A DNA stretch of 64,000 nucleotides from Onchidella celtica (lineage: Eukaryota > Mollusca > Gastropoda > Systellommatophora > Onchidiidae): NCBI GenBank assembly GCA_963931925.1, contig OZ007570.1:40530468-40594467 (forward strand), given 5' to 3'. Position 1 is the first letter of the stretch. The number at the start of each line of letters is the position of its first letter. Shown piece after piece: positions 1 through 15,000 of the stretch. The position numbers and the translations under genes were made by a program. Below the pieces are notes generated by a model that saw nothing but the letters and a program-made list of their open reading frames with translations, was not told where the DNA came from and did not search any database.

Positions 1-43
1 GACAGAACATTGTGCAATGCACTGGCTGCAACAAGACAGCTCC
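1..43 (-). CDS. PATL1: possible partial PAT1 exon at window edge
   Basis: After an acceptor-like AGTTGTCAG the frame needed (phase 0) is open to the window edge and reads [14 protein letters not shown]. It would follow ...LLLHNS, loosely like QNKFGLSLLLILLS of PATL1. Too short to be sure. Confidence 0.4.
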
Positions 44-3000
44 CTGACAACTTGTAATTCAAAGAACACCCAAAAGAGTAAGTTCTTGGGAAAGGTCCCC
101 AGCCTAAAGAACAACAAAAATTTTCCCTTAAAAATGGCTCGAAATCTAAAAAAAAGTGTTTGCGTCACGTCTTGTTTTGAAGGTAAGATCGAGCTAATAA
201 TCTAGCAATGGGAGATTTTCCATGAAGACTGGTTTTTCAGTTAATGCAAATAATTATCATCCACATCTAGGTGAATGAGATAAGACAACAACTCCACAAT
301 GATGCAGGATATTTCCAGCGGATGAGTGGCTAAAACTGAGTGGATACAAAAACAACAATATTGTAAGATGTCAGATACTTACTGAGTTATGGAGTAACAA
401 GGACAGGCCTTCCTCATTTTGTTTTGGATGTTTTTGTAAAATCGTGGCAAAGTGAACCAGGCATTCCAAATCACATTGTGCAAGATATCGAGAAAGAGGC
501 GGCATCAACACTTGCAGCCCCTAAGTTTCAGGAAAAAAAAAAGTCTACAGTAATAAGGTCCACACACACACTTAAAAATGCCTAATTTAAGGCAGGATAA
601 AACATGTTTAGCTATGCAAGTGTTTGGTAACTTTGACAGATATGTTACAATCTGTCAGACACAGTCCATAACATCAAGAGTGAAAGATATAATATAATAT
701 TTTATGAGCTGTGTTTACCTTCATTAATATCAAGTGCCATGAGATAAGTACATTACCTATGTTTGCCCTTTAAGGTTCATATACTTTGATTTACCCCCTG
801 CCTGAAAATCTATATTTTTCACACTGAGTAAGAATTCCGACTAAACGACTTACTTCATCATCTTGGTCCTTTTTGATCAATTTAGGCAAATGAGACAATA
901 ATACTGTCACAATTGACAACCACTGGACCTGAAAGGAGACATATTAGACTACATTATTTGCAATCCCCAATGACACAATCAGTATTCACTGAATGCACCA
1001 GTGATGGGTGTAAAGTTGGTAAAATTTAACAGAAAAGTTTAAAAAAAAAAACAAAAAAAACTTCCCAATGCTGCTTTGCAGTCTTGAACTTTGTCCACAT
1101 CTTTTACCATGTAATGAAAATAAATGATCATGACCTACAACAAATTTAACCCAAGTCCTGCAGGGGGCCACTATATTGGCCTCCCCGCGCAACACGCGAG
1201 GCCATTATTTTGTCCGACACGCTTAACCGCGGGTCTGGCGGGAGGCCATTATTTTGTCCGACACGCTTAACCGCGGGTCTTGCGGGAGGCCACATTTTTG
1301 TATAGCAACGGTGCGCCTCGCGCTTTGTTTATTCGGTTGCCAAGGCTGTCGTTGTTGGGTTTTTTTTCACGTTTTTTTTTTCCACACTATTTTCGCATGT
1401 TTATCTATCCTGTCACCCCTACTATATCTAACAAAATGGTATCGTCCGAATGCATTTATCACGATGCAACTATTCGCAACTATTCGTCATACTCGTGTAA
1501 TAGTACTGACGGTCTGAAGTTTGAACTGGGGAAAATCTTGGGGAAACTTTTACTTTGATGCTGGTTGTCGTCTACATGTGAAATGAGAAGAAAGGGGCCA
1601 TGTCCGTATTTGAGACGCCGTTCTATGTCTGTAATTATGCTTTCCAATGTAATATTAGGGCATGCTGCATAAGGGCGTCTGTCAGTAGGTTTTTCATCAA
1701 GGAAAACTCGGAGAAAATGACCGACTTTGCTGTTGGCTGTTGTCTTTATTTGATGTGGTAATTAGAGAGATATTGTGTTCCTTTGGTTAAACCGCTTTTC
1801 AGTACATGTATGTGCTCTACGACCTGGAACTGGAAATTAAATCTCTCGCTAAAACTAACATTACAGTAAGTGGACGCTTTACATTGTAGAGGAGGGAGAA
1901 GGCAATGTCACGATACATGTGGTTAGTAAATTAAGCGTACGGCTTAAAAAATAATTTGTTCACCTGCATGGCCTGACTTAGGGACAGAAAAAGCGCAGAG
2001 GTCTTGGGAAAATGATAAAACGTTTGTTAAACGGCATGTAAATGCAGAAAATTCTTGATTTGGGCCTTCCATTTCACAATAAAACCTACTGCTTATCATC
2101 AAAAGTACTTTATCCAAATATCATAGGGGTCCCTTATGATTTATCCACCACTATTGTTGTTATTGCCTCGTGAAGTATACGCGATACATGTGTTAACAAG
2201 GACCCGATTGACCCGACCTCCGAGGTTATTGGCAACACATGAACGATCGGCTGACTGGCCGCTGGCTATCCCCGCATGGGGCGTTACGTGGACGAGTTCA
2301 CTCAACGCGGGACGAGGGTTAAAGTTACATGTATTATCAGCAGCTGTTTAAGGGAAGATAACTTACCTTGTCAAGAAGGGGCATGAGCCTAGCCAGCAGC
2401 TTACGTCCCTTTCTTACACCAAGTGTTGGCAGGAAGTTTTTCAAACTGTCATCTTGCATAAAGTAGTCGTACACTGTCTGAATCTTTTCCAATCTTTCTT
2501 CAAACAATGGCAGTCTGTTGAAAGTAAGTTTGAATAAAACTATCAGTTAAGTCATCCCAACGAGCTTCCATTCACACCATGAATAACTTCAAAAACGTTT
2601 GTTGTTTAATCACATCAACACTGCAATAAAAATGCTGAACCTGTTTCACAAGCATAGACAACAAGGTGCATACAAAATAGATGGCCTCATTCACATATCC
2701 TGGGAAGCTCTTCCAAATAGAAGAAATCCTCAACACATAACAAAAAGGTATTGCGATACAAACACCATTCTGATCCTATGGTCAGAAACTATGATAGGTA
2801 TCTTCTAGAAATGAAAAAAAAAAAAAAATGGCTGCTGTAGAACCTCTTTTCCACATACAGTGGAGTCTGCTTCAAATGAACTCCAAGGGACCAGAGATAA
2901 CTGTTCACTTTGAGAGAGGTTCACTTTAACCATTTTCACGCTAGGCCTGTTAGTCATTATGACAGAAATAACAATAGTGATTGTTTCCCTCATTCATAAA

Positions 3001-6000
3001 TGTCATAGAATTCTTTCATCCACTAGTATTTAGGACCAGTGGGCTCAATCAAGTGTTGGTTTGTAGGTATGTTGTTTTTTCCCCTTAATTTAGTGTGCTT
3101 GTTCATGGTGTTAATTTCCATTCAGCTTACATGAAACTGACATTGTGAACGGCTCGCCAATCTATGTTCAACAGCTGAATCATGTCAGCACAGTCTGCAA
3201 AATGTATGTCCATGGTATGGGAACTGAAAGAAGTGTGTGTAGGTCCAATGCAGTGCCAGTTCTCTAAGTAGAGTAAAGGGATGCTAGTGAGACTGCGAGT
3301 AATATAGTGATATGCCTAGCCTGCTTTGCGTTGCATCATGCCATACACCTATGTGTGTGTGTGGCCTAGTGCCAAGGCAATTTGAAAGACGGAGGAAGTG
3401 CAACTTTGCCTATTGCCTTCCATTTGTGAGCACTGTCCCTTGACCTCTTACATGTAGCAAATCCCAATGCAGCATTGCTGAATTCATTTTATGCGTTATT
3501 AGTTCGTTTAATCTAGTAGGCCTATTTATCACTGATGGTAAAAAAGGGAATAAATTGGGACCAAGGAATATGTTCATTTAAACTGAGTTTTCAAGTTAAG
3601 CGAGTTCACTTTAGATGGACTCCATTGAACTCTAACAGTCAAAGTATCCAAAACATTCCCCTTTCATGAAACAGACTGGTTAGCATATTAAACAAGTCAA
3701 TGAAGACTTCCTTGTATTGAATATTATTTCCAACTGACATTTAGTAACACTTTGGTACTGCCTGCACTGAAATTAAATATTGACTACATGGCATTAACTA
3801 ATAGTAAAAACTAATAAGATAGTGACCTGTTTTCATCAGGTAAAGCCAAAACTTTTTTCTCGATGTCATCCACATCCAGGATCACATTAAAACCCTGTTA
3901 AAAAAAAAAAAGTTCTGATATAGTGTTTTGAGTTAAAGACAATACTGGTTATTCAAACAGCAAAAATTACTCAAACTCTGACATCAGCACAAAAACCTAG
4001 AGAAGAATATATGCAAACTCCTCTATTATGGCATTTTATCGTCACAAACCAGCGTGCTATCAGTCCATTTCCATAATAAACAAAATATTATGGAGATTAG
4101 AAGTACATAAATTTATATAGTAAACTCAAAATGTGGCAAAAAGAAAGAGTTGTATATTGCGTATGTTGCAATGGCTTAAAGTCTCATGTAAGATATGAAA
4201 CAGAAATGATACAATAACACGCAAAGAAAGAAAGCATGACCTCCCCAGTATAAGGCAGTTTCCACAGTATAACTATTCAGAACTTCCCTGTTTTTTAATA
4301 TTCCGTCAAATTTTTCACTAGATCAAGCCTGAGCATGTAATATATGGTTGGATTCATCTTTCTGAAACCAACTCAGTTATGACAATTTTAGAGTCAGCCA
4401 AGTCCCTGGTTATGCAATAAACCCAATTTTTTCATGATTATTCCCCTTGTTGAGGGTTAAAATTTCAAAGTGGTAATTATAAAGTGCCTAGATTGACATT
4501 AAAAAAGTAAATGCAGCTAGATAAATTGAATTTTTATTAGCTAACGTTCTCTCCTCACGATCTGAGTGGGATGTCTGTCATCATTCTAACGATCTAATCG
4601 AGACCAGATCTTAATCTGTCACTCTTTTCTACGATCTGAATTTACACTAAATGTAGATTTTCGAATCGAGAGCTATGTGAACATACTTCGAATGCACATA
4701 GGAAGAGCCTATGCTTCCATCTCTGCCCAGGCTTCAGCTTTCAGACTGAAATTCGAAGCTAAAACCCAGATTTTCTTGAAATTGAATCTTTATTCAGATC
4801 GTTAGAAAAGTGTCCGACAAAGTTTGGAAAGTGACAAAGGCACGATGAATTAAATTTCTTCCCTTTAGAATATTTCAAAAGAAAGTATTTTCAAGGAAGA
4901 ATGTCTCTCGAAAGCATTCAATCTTGCCCTAAAGCTACTCAAATTGTGGCATTCCCTTGAAAGGGAGCATGGAACATATTTTTGATTTAAAAAAAACAAC
5001 ATTCGAGAGATTTAAAACAACAGTTGAGATATGTGCTAATTTTAGCACAGAGCGTTGGACTGGCCATCATATTCTGGGTCGTATTCAGAACGTCATTTCG
5101 TGGCGACAAACAAGACAGATAAAACAAAGGATGATAATGTATGCGTTAGAGTCTTGGACAGCATGTCTAAATAGGTTTTATTAAAAAAAAAGAATAAATT
5201 CCACACAAAACATTTAATTTAACTGGGCATTTTCGGTCAGGAACTTTCATCGGTCGTTTTTCTCACGATCAGAATGCATTTTGTATTGATAATTCATATT
5301 ATTCCCATACTAAAAGCCATGATATTGATTTTAGTGTTTCCTTATCGCCTTTCAATTTGAACTGAAGTCAAAAGAGAGCATTTTCGCCTGCATTTTTTTC
5401 ATAATACTAGTTAGAATTTCGGGGTTGACTTTTGACCTAATTACCGTGGAAACTGCCATAACATTTGATAAAACTAAGACATTTTTGGGGACTTTATTGA
5501 AAAAAAAGTACATTATAGAAGTGTATATATATTAATAATATGCTGTTGCAGACTATTGAAAAACACACCCAAACTATACTCACATTCATTTTCAGGAAGT
5601 ATTGGGATTTACCTTGCCAATTTAAAAAAGGGAGTGTTTATTGGGGCTACATGTAGCCTTCATAACAATTTGGGCTACCCTGAGAACAATATTACTGTAG
5701 CGAGAAACGGATAGCCCAAATAATGTTTCAGGGGTGGGGTTTGGTTATGAAGGCTACATGCAGCGCCAATAAACACTCCCTTATATATCGAGTGACCTTA
5801 TACAGTTTGATTATTAAGGGGAGTGTTTATTGGGGCTACATATATATGTAGCCTAGTGACAATGAAATCAAAAGATCCATAAGAAATAATAAAAAATAAA
5901 ATAAAATGATGATCTCCAACCAAAGTGGTCTGTGTTCATAAACACATTCAGGAATTTAACATTCACAAACCCAAAAAACTGTGCTCCTAATGCAAACCTT

Positions 6001-9000
6001 TTCAATGTCCATAAGGAGCTGTCTGTACCGTCTCAGCTCCTTGCTAACATTCTTCTGACCTGAGTCTTCGTTGGTGGGGGATACATTGCGACAAACATCA
6101 ATGATCTGGCGTGGGTTGTGTACACTGGCTGCAGTTAATCGCCCAAGAGATCCCTCAAATTGGGCTGAAAGTAGTATCACAAATACAGTGTCTATGACTA
6201 GTGAATGAAGAGTTAGCGAGTTGTAAAACACGTTTTAATGTGACTTTTAATATGTTGCCAAGTTCAGAAAAGGCCTTAATTGTGAGTGCATAAGTAACCT
6301 TACACTTACACAGAAGCTCCATGAAATGATATGGCTACAAAAAGTGTTAACATATAGTATTAAAGTATCCACATTCCATAAATAGTTTATAATAACAGAA
6401 TAATAAAGAATTTAAAAAAAAAAAAAAAAAAGGTGAAAAATTGCACATTCTCTGCACTTTTGAACTTCAACATGTTTAGACCTTAGGGTACTTCTGAAAA
6501 AGACTTGCCTGGTGTGTAAGTTCGAGGTTCCACCTTGATCATGTTTGGTAAGAGTAGCTCTGGTTCGTTGTTTTTCCTATCAGAAGAGCTTTCCTGCTGT
6601 TTATCCCGGTCTGCCGCTTTTTTCTTCATAGTGTGATACTAGAATAAGAAAATAAATGGCTACAGCACCATTTTAGCATACCTTCAGGCAAGTCATAATT
6701 GGTTACTTGCACTTGTAATTGTAAATTAATTGTAAGATGATTACGGGGCATTTTCAAGCATTGCAAACTCATCCTCACAGCAATCGGTGAAATTTCTTTT
6801 CCTATATTTCAGGAAGCTGCAAAGGGTAAAAATACACATTTGAAACAACAGTCACTAGCGAGATGTCAATTGTGATGAGAAAACCCATTTTTAAACTCTT
6901 ATGGCTGTAAAATTAAAAGGTATAAGGAGATTGCTTTATGGTAGGCTTTAAAGATACATTAATTTGATAATGATGACTTTGAAAGATATAAACAAAAATC
7001 AAGAAATACCATACACTTACTGTGTAGTAATAATCATCCAAATATGGGTTATCTGTCTGAAGCTGTATAAGTTGTATCTTAATGATCCAATCTTTCTCCT
7101 TTTTCGTCATCAGGCCTGCATATTCATCCTCAGATTCACGGTCTGGGTAGTCCGAGGTATTAAGTTCATGAGGTTGTCTGTAAAGTAACATGCAAAATGT
7201 AAACAAATAATTTGGACAAAAACACAGAAGATTCACAACACAAACCCTATCATGACCCATTCTTGCAGCTACTGTTTACAATCTAACATACTTAAAAACA
7301 TTATGAACTAAATGAAATAAATTTCTTGTACTACAAGCGGTCACTTTAATTGTTATCTCTACCAAGAAAACATTTCTTAATATTGACAAGTTTCATAATT
7401 TTTTTAGCCTGATAACTAGTTGCAAACAAAATGGCAAACAAGCCTCAAGTTTCCTGGAACACAAAGCCTGCAGCTTATGTGCATTTGACAGGCATTTTGT
7501 TTAATTTTATTTGTTTCTCACACATAATCAAACCAATATTTTGGTTTTAAGGCAGTCAAGGTTTCAAGGCATAACCAAAATACCACCACATAAAAGTGTT
7601 AAAAAATGCTAACCACGCCATGAAATAATTCATTAACACTTCCATACAATAAATCTCAGTCTGATCAGATCTGATGCATTGTTGTAAGGACCTTGAGCTC
7701 CACAATGGAATACATGATTTACGAAAGAGATTCATGTCAAGGAATAACATAACATGGTGAAAGACTGCACAAAAAAACCCCAAAAAAACTGATGCAAATA
7801 ATTTACAAAGTTAAGTTTCATCACCTGTAGAAATGTCCATGCTGTCCTGGACCCCTGTGAGCACTATGGAAATCCCGTCGGTCACTATAGTACTGACCAC
7901 TGTAGTTACTGCTATGTCTGTGGTCAAAAGGCTGGTTACGATCTCCACTAACAGAACTACGCCCAAGATGCTGGTGGTATGGATGGTGCTGCTGTTGCCT
8001 GAGATGACCAAAAAAAAAAATGATTTAAAACACGGTCAAGCAACCAGAAACCGTTCTCACAATGCACTGAAAATTCTTTTGTCATTTGAAATTCCTCACG
8101 AGTAGGAAAAAATTTGAATACACCTAAGCCAAATAAGCTACCTCTACCAATACAAACAAATCATCCAATTTTTTTTTATTAGGTGCCTATGTGAAATGAG
8201 ATGAGAAGTAAAACACCAACACAACTTTTTCCACTGCATGAAGTACGGTTGACTATGTCCCACAGATTTCATTTTTTATGGAGTGTAATTTTATGTCTAA
8301 AGTGTGCTGATTAACTTGAAATTATTTGCCAGCACTAAATAACATTCAATGCTGCATGGTCTTTTTCTCACAAGTAATCAGCATTTCTTTCAGTAGCACT
8401 AGCAGGTAATGAACATTGCCAGACTAGATAAATGTCCATTAGCACATTTTCTTCACAATAATATCAGACAATGGCACTGAATGGTTAAGATGTCCCAACT
8501 GCATGCTGAGAAAGACAAGCAATATATGATGGTTCGCATAAAAATTACCACCCCACCAATACAAGACGATTGGAAACAAAATGACCTAAGATGGCAATAA
8601 CTCAAAAATTCAGTTTCTTGACCCCCAGCCACCAGTTTCCTTGAGTTCTGAACTTCAATGGCCATGACTGATTCTGTGCCACTGCCTCACACATATAAAC
8701 AATGAAAATTCAGTGCAAAGCAAGACATACATTTGATGCCCTGAGTAAGGATGGCCTGATGGATATGTCATTCTGGGTCTATTAGGTGGTGACTGTTGCT
8801 CCAAAATAGCAGAACCTGGTGTTCTGTAAAATGTCATTTACAATCCAACAGTAAACCCCTTTTGAATGGACTACTAGATAAAATGTTCTCAATCATAAAG
8901 TGATAAGAAAAGGATATATGGTTGGTGGGATAAAACTGGACAATCATTATTACCCAAACTGTAGCAGTTGTTTCTTTGTCTAAATTTTGTTCTATAAAAA

Positions 9001-12000
9001 TTTCTGAGTTTGGCACAATGATCTCCCAATCAGTAGTGGAAAGGCCAACTGGACCACTGTTCACAGATACTGATCAGTTAAAATGACAAGACTTTATTGA
9101 AAAATTTACTCACAGAATGTGGCCACTGCATGACAAATATAGCATATGAAAATGCTAAACTGTACTGACAGAACTGGTATGAATACTAGTCTTAATTTTC
9201 TTTACAACTTAAGAAAAATTTCCACATTTGTATCTAGACAAAACAATTGTATCTTTCAAAGATTCAACATTTTTAATATTGGAGATTGTTCCTAACAGCA
9301 ACCTACTTCTGCTGGAAAACAGTGCATCACCAGAGTGGACCAGAGATACACTTCAAGAGGTGCAAACAGAATACCTTCACACTGCCAATGGTAATTTACC
9401 TGGGTGGAATCACAGCTGCAGATGGACTTCCATAGGGACTGTTGACATTTGGCGGGGGCACATGTGTTGGAGGAGGAGGTCTTGACATAGCATTTCCAAA
9501 CATACGGTTTGCTGAAAGCAAAACAAAAAAAATGACAGCACAATGTAGCAACAAACTTGAACGCAAGATTTGATACTTCACTCTCTTGCATGATAAAAAA
9601 TTAAATGGCATATAAGAAAATGAAATTGACTGATGTAGCAAAAGGCGTCCTGCAAGCCAAACAAAACTTGATTCATGAATGGCACAGTTAGCGAGAAGTA
9701 ATACTAAATATAATCACATAATTAATATTTTTTTCTTTGCTCTCCAAAATTGATCATGTCAATTCACAACTCACCCATAAACATGGCTGCCGGGCCATAT
9801 GGTGACATAAGTCTTGGAGACTGGGCCATCAAACCAGGCGGTGGAGGCATGTTATGAGGATACTGAGATGGTGAAGGGGATGGAGAGGAGGAGCCACCAT
9901 GTACCACAGGGGAATCTGGTCATGTATGGAAAAACAGCACAATTGTTTCTCAAACGTATTAGCTCTATATCATAAAATGACCCACAACCCATGGTACTTA
10001 TGGCAGAATTCACTAATGCCAAATCTTCCAACTTGCAGAATCATCATTGTGACAAATGTGAAGAAATTTCAAAAATGAATATAAATTGAGTGTTATACAT
10101 ATAAGCCATTGCAATGTACCATGCAATGGTAAAAGACAAAACTCTTTAAAACATAATAGCTTGACAGTAATTTTTCATACCCAGGTCTTAGTTTTGACCA
10201 TCTGCTACTGATCTGATATACAAAAAGGACATTGTATGGAAAGTGCACTAGCCTCAAACATTAGACAGGTGCAAAATTTTTAAAACCTCTACCACAATGC
10301 AATTTTTTAAAGCAGCACACTGCCATTCCCTACTCATCCATAAATGATAGTGGTTTTACCATTACTTTGTTTACTTTTACTGATCATAGCCTTCAGCACA
10401 CCATTATATAAAGTGTTTCCAGACTTTAGAACTATCTGACATTCCTTTCAATTAAAGTCATATCCCACTTTTAACACCCCAAATTTGACAAGATCTTGGC
10501 AAGGGTATTCCATATCAATTTTCATTACAAGAATCATGCAGCCCTGCTAGAGTTCCCAAATCCTGAAAATTAACAGATCTTAATTCACTCATAATTAATG
10601 ACTAAAACTTGATGCAAGCACCCCGGGCAGCTTTAAGGGGATATGCGGCCAAATAATATCAAAATTCTGAATTTTTGGTAAAATTTGAAAAACTTTGATT
10701 TTGGCTTCCATTTTTGTATTTGGCAAAGTGTGCAAAAGTCACGAACTTGGCGCTTTTAGGGTTCAAATTGGTATTGGTATATCATTTTCTTTGGACTGTT
10801 GTAATAGGAATTTTGTGAACTCTTCAGTGGTTTTCTCAAAATTGATATTTTCAGCAGGAAAATCCCTATAACTTTTTTATTTTCTGTCCAAATAAGCTGA
10901 AATTTGCACAGATGTTTTGTCAATGTATATCACACATTTGTGCAGAGCAAAACTGCAACATCTCTATCTATTTTTGTTTTACTAGCGTGGGAAAGATCAA
11001 TGTTTTTACAAAATCGGCTGTCGAGAGTACGCTCGGCAGGTGGGTTTGGACTACCTATTTAAAGTCGAAACAAAACAAAGGCAGGAGGGAGGCAACCATT
11101 GTTGAGAAGAAAGTATTATTCGATGACGTACTCTCTCTCTCTTACAATAAAAGTAGCAATCTGCAGTCCTGCTTCAGAACTCACGCACGCCAGGACACTG
11201 CGCACGAAGCTTGATATAGTTACTTTTTATGACATGCACAGTCGAAACAAAACAAAGGCAGGAGGGAGGCCATCATTGTTGAGGAGAAAGCATTATTCGA
11301 TATTTTTAAGGCCTATTTTCATTTATTACAAAATGATGATACTTCGCTTTCATGTCAAAGGAATAGACATAGTAGCAAAAAGAACTATCTTTCACATGTA
11401 ATTTTTTCAGGTCTGGGCATTTCTTCATCGCAGCAGTGAATTTTTTTTCCTTGCTGTTTTTTTATATAGATTATTATTTGAATGAAGGAAAATTTTTAAA
11501 AATGAATCATAAAGGATCAGAAGTGAATTAAGAGAGACAGAATGAATGGATTTCAAAACCCTTCTGTACAAAGATTTATGTATGTCCCAAGCTACCACAT
11601 GCCAAATTTCAGAACAAAATATACAGAAATTATAAGAAAAATTGAAATGTTTGATAAAAATCCAAGATGGCTGCCACTATTGTTACATAATTTTAACATT
11701 AAAAAGAAAATAGTGGCGGAGATCATTCATTGTGGTCCAGTTTTGACCCTTTTTTGCTCAACACTACAGCTTAAAGGACAGATTCAACAATGATAAAGTT
11801 AACTTTCCAAAGTGTCAACTAATCCAGCCCAATCGCTTTTGTATTGACCCATTGTGTTGATTCAAGTTTCAGGTATTTTGAGGTATTAAGAGTTGTAAAA
11901 ATGTAAAATAAAATGATCTTTGGTTTGGCTTCCTGTAGTAAGCCCACTGCACTGTATTAATACGCATTCAGTTCGGTGCTTGCAATTTCCCTACCAGAAA

Positions 12001-15000
12001 TGAGTGCGTAGTGCTCTGGTATACATGAAGTCTGTAGCAAGAATGCAGAATATGGGAAGCTTTCTAGACCAAAAAGAGAGAGATGGAGCGGTGCCTTCAC
12101 AGGTTTATCCTGGATAATGCCTGGAACTTCGCATAATAGTAAATGAAAAAAAATGCTGTCCATTTATCATGTCCTAGGAACCCAATGGACAGATCTATGA
12201 GGTGAATTATGTTATATATGAAGAAATAGTGAAATTGGTTTACTTGGCAGCTCATGCCCTTAATCTGTATTTTTACGGAAGGAATTTTAACAATCCTTTT
12301 GTTGCTCCTAGTAAACTGCATATTAATATCAATTTGGACAATTTTGTATTTTGATATTAATTCCTCATTTACAATTTAAAAATTAAACAAACTTACCAAG
12401 TGATGTTTAATTCTGACTAAGTCGAGTTCCTCTGGAATAGATAGGGGATCAAATGCCCGACCCTACACATTTCTTTTACCCTTCCTCTATCTGTCTTGCA
12501 ATACATGGTACATTAAACCCTGGAGTTCCGATCACGTGATCTCATCTTGACCAACAATGATAGAATGCACAGTGAAGCAAGGTAAAAGAATGAATAAGTA
12601 ACCTGAACTTCTGGAGACTATTTGAAAGCAGTGAATGTGGATGCACCACTGTACAATCAACATGGTAAGAAACAAACCTGGATAATTCTGTAGGGTTCTT
12701 CCTTGAGGTCTGATAATATTAATGGGTGAACTCTCTCCATTTGGCATCCCTGGGCTCATTGGACTCATGCCATGCAGACCCTGACCTGCCTAAAATCAAC
12801 ATAATTTTTTTTAATTAAAATGAAACTGAACTGTAAATGTTGGAGATGAGAGGAAAGAATGACCATTCCCACTCCACAAAGGAGAAACTAAACAACTGTA
12901 TCTCACACCAATATTAAAACGGCCTCTTGAATCACACTCTAGTATTCCCTCAGTCTATGTAGTTTTTAGGTCTTTATTTTAGGAGGTTCACTGCCATTGG
13001 CATTCACACCTCACTTTTCTGGTTCCTGTGTGTTTTTGTGGTAGGGAATTGTTTTTTTGTTTTTTTTTTCAGAATTTTGCCCGAGCAGCAGCCTTGTTTG
13101 GCCTGCCTTCTCCACTTTTAACTGCCTAAGTATCTTTAATGCATGTAACATGCTCATAGGCAATTAGAGGTTTTTGTCATCCGAGAAGACTGGGTGCTCG
13201 ACCCTTCTGACCATAGGATCAGGGACAGGAATTTTTTCCCAGTAAAAAAAAAATTCCAACATGCCTGCACCAACTGGAGATCAAACCTGGTATGTTCGGC
13301 ATGAGAGACAGGCACCATGTCTCCCTCTAAGTCTATGTACAAAGTTATCTCCTTCTAAGTCTATGTACAAAGTTAAAGTTTATAATATATATTTTTGCAG
13401 TTGAAAAAAAAATGTACATTATCAGTCAGAAAATATGTCCATCATGAAACATATACATAGTTGATGAGGCAAACTGTATAATGATACACCCAAATACATG
13501 TATATGAAGTGATATTACAACCTATAATTTACCTGCTGTTTTCTGAATGCCACAGCTGTACCCGCAGGAGGGATCTGTACTGGCATAGAAAACGGAGTCT
13601 TTTGCTCTGCTGGCAAGGGAGGTTCCCCTCTTAGCTGACGTTCTAGCTCTTCTGCAGTAAGCACCCGGGGCTTTTGGTGTTCACGGGCCAGCATGCTGTG
13701 CTCAATTTCTGCCAGTGTGGGAGTTTCAGCTGGTAAAGGCAAGGTAGGTGGTTGGACTGGTGTAGTTCTAGCATCTTGAAAGACCTGTCATGACAGACAT
13801 TCATGAAAGAAAGAAAGAAAGTTTACAATAAAGCAAAGAATGACAATGGAAGGAACAAAGTTTCCTGACCTGAAGTAAAGGCTGCAAATTGGATTTTGTT
13901 TGAAAAATTGGAAACACAGAACAACACAGACTTCTGTTACTCCCTGCAGAATATATAATTTCGTTTGACAGGTGAGGGACGAAGCTGAAATTCTTGGCAT
14001 ACTGAATCACATATTAAGATCAGTGCATCTTTTTTTTTAACCCAGCCAAAAAAAAAAAAAAAAAATTGAAACAATGTGCAAAGTGAGGGAAACTGTGCCT
14101 ATTATTCTCCACTCCTCCATCATGTGAAACATCTTACCCCTGGGATATCACGAGCCACAGCTTGTTTTGCTGAAGCAAACAAGGCCTGAAGTGTGTTATG
14201 CACTGGTTTCTGGAAAGGGCTGTCTCCTGATGGTGAACCCCAGATATTTTTGCCAGGGGAGGTCTGTGAACAAGAGCAAAAAAGCACCATCAATAGAGAT
14301 GTTCAGGCGTAAAAAAAAACTTGAAAAATAAAATACAGCATTTTAGCTGAAAATCCTAAATAACAGCAAGGCAGCAATACGAACATAACCAATTTTCATC
14401 CACATTTTTTTTTTTTTTCAATTTGGCACTGCAGCTTTCTGTTCCATTCTTTTTCATTTCTTAGTGTCACCGAAGGTGAAAGCATCTGTCATAAATCAGG
14501 CGTATAGCTGCCGAAGTGCTCAATGATTATACCTTTCTTTTACTTATCTCAAGAAACGGAAATTAGTCATTTCCTCAAAGGTCTGATGATTCAACCTGGA
14601 TACAAATTTATGCAATTTAGTTTGCCTATTTAATAATCTACCAATATTTATTTCATCATAGTGTACTTTTATATTGTCATCTTTAGTCTTGACTTACAAA
14701 TGGCACCAAACCTTATTCATTTTGAATTAGCTGATATGTACTTTAAGTACCTGTGCATTTAAGTTTCTACACCTCCTTGAGAATGTTTTTCTGGGGCCTT
14801 CCCAGGCCTAAAATGTCAAATTCTAGCACAGCTTAGATGCAAGAAAATTGGAGGAAATTTACTTATCTATTTTTGTTTAGATTTTTTTCCACTTTACTAA
14901 TGCTTTGCTAATGTTTTTTTTTTAATTTTTAAATGAAACCCCATGGTTCAGGGCTATTCCAGGGCTGACCCTCCATTTCCAGAGCTTTTTCTCGAAATTT

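Larger units (their letters stand above)
3895..5997. other. PAT1 intron
   Basis: 2.1 kb, AT-rich. Several scattered TAACGATCT motifs at 4560-4800, and the palindromic MITE at 5630. No gene seen. Confidence 0.7.
9916..12677. other. PAT1 intron
   Basis: 2.8 kb. The 10640-11400 stretch has repeat-like character, with the direct repeats at 11065 and 11240. The interspersed repeat at 11798 follows. No coding evidence. Confidence 0.65.
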
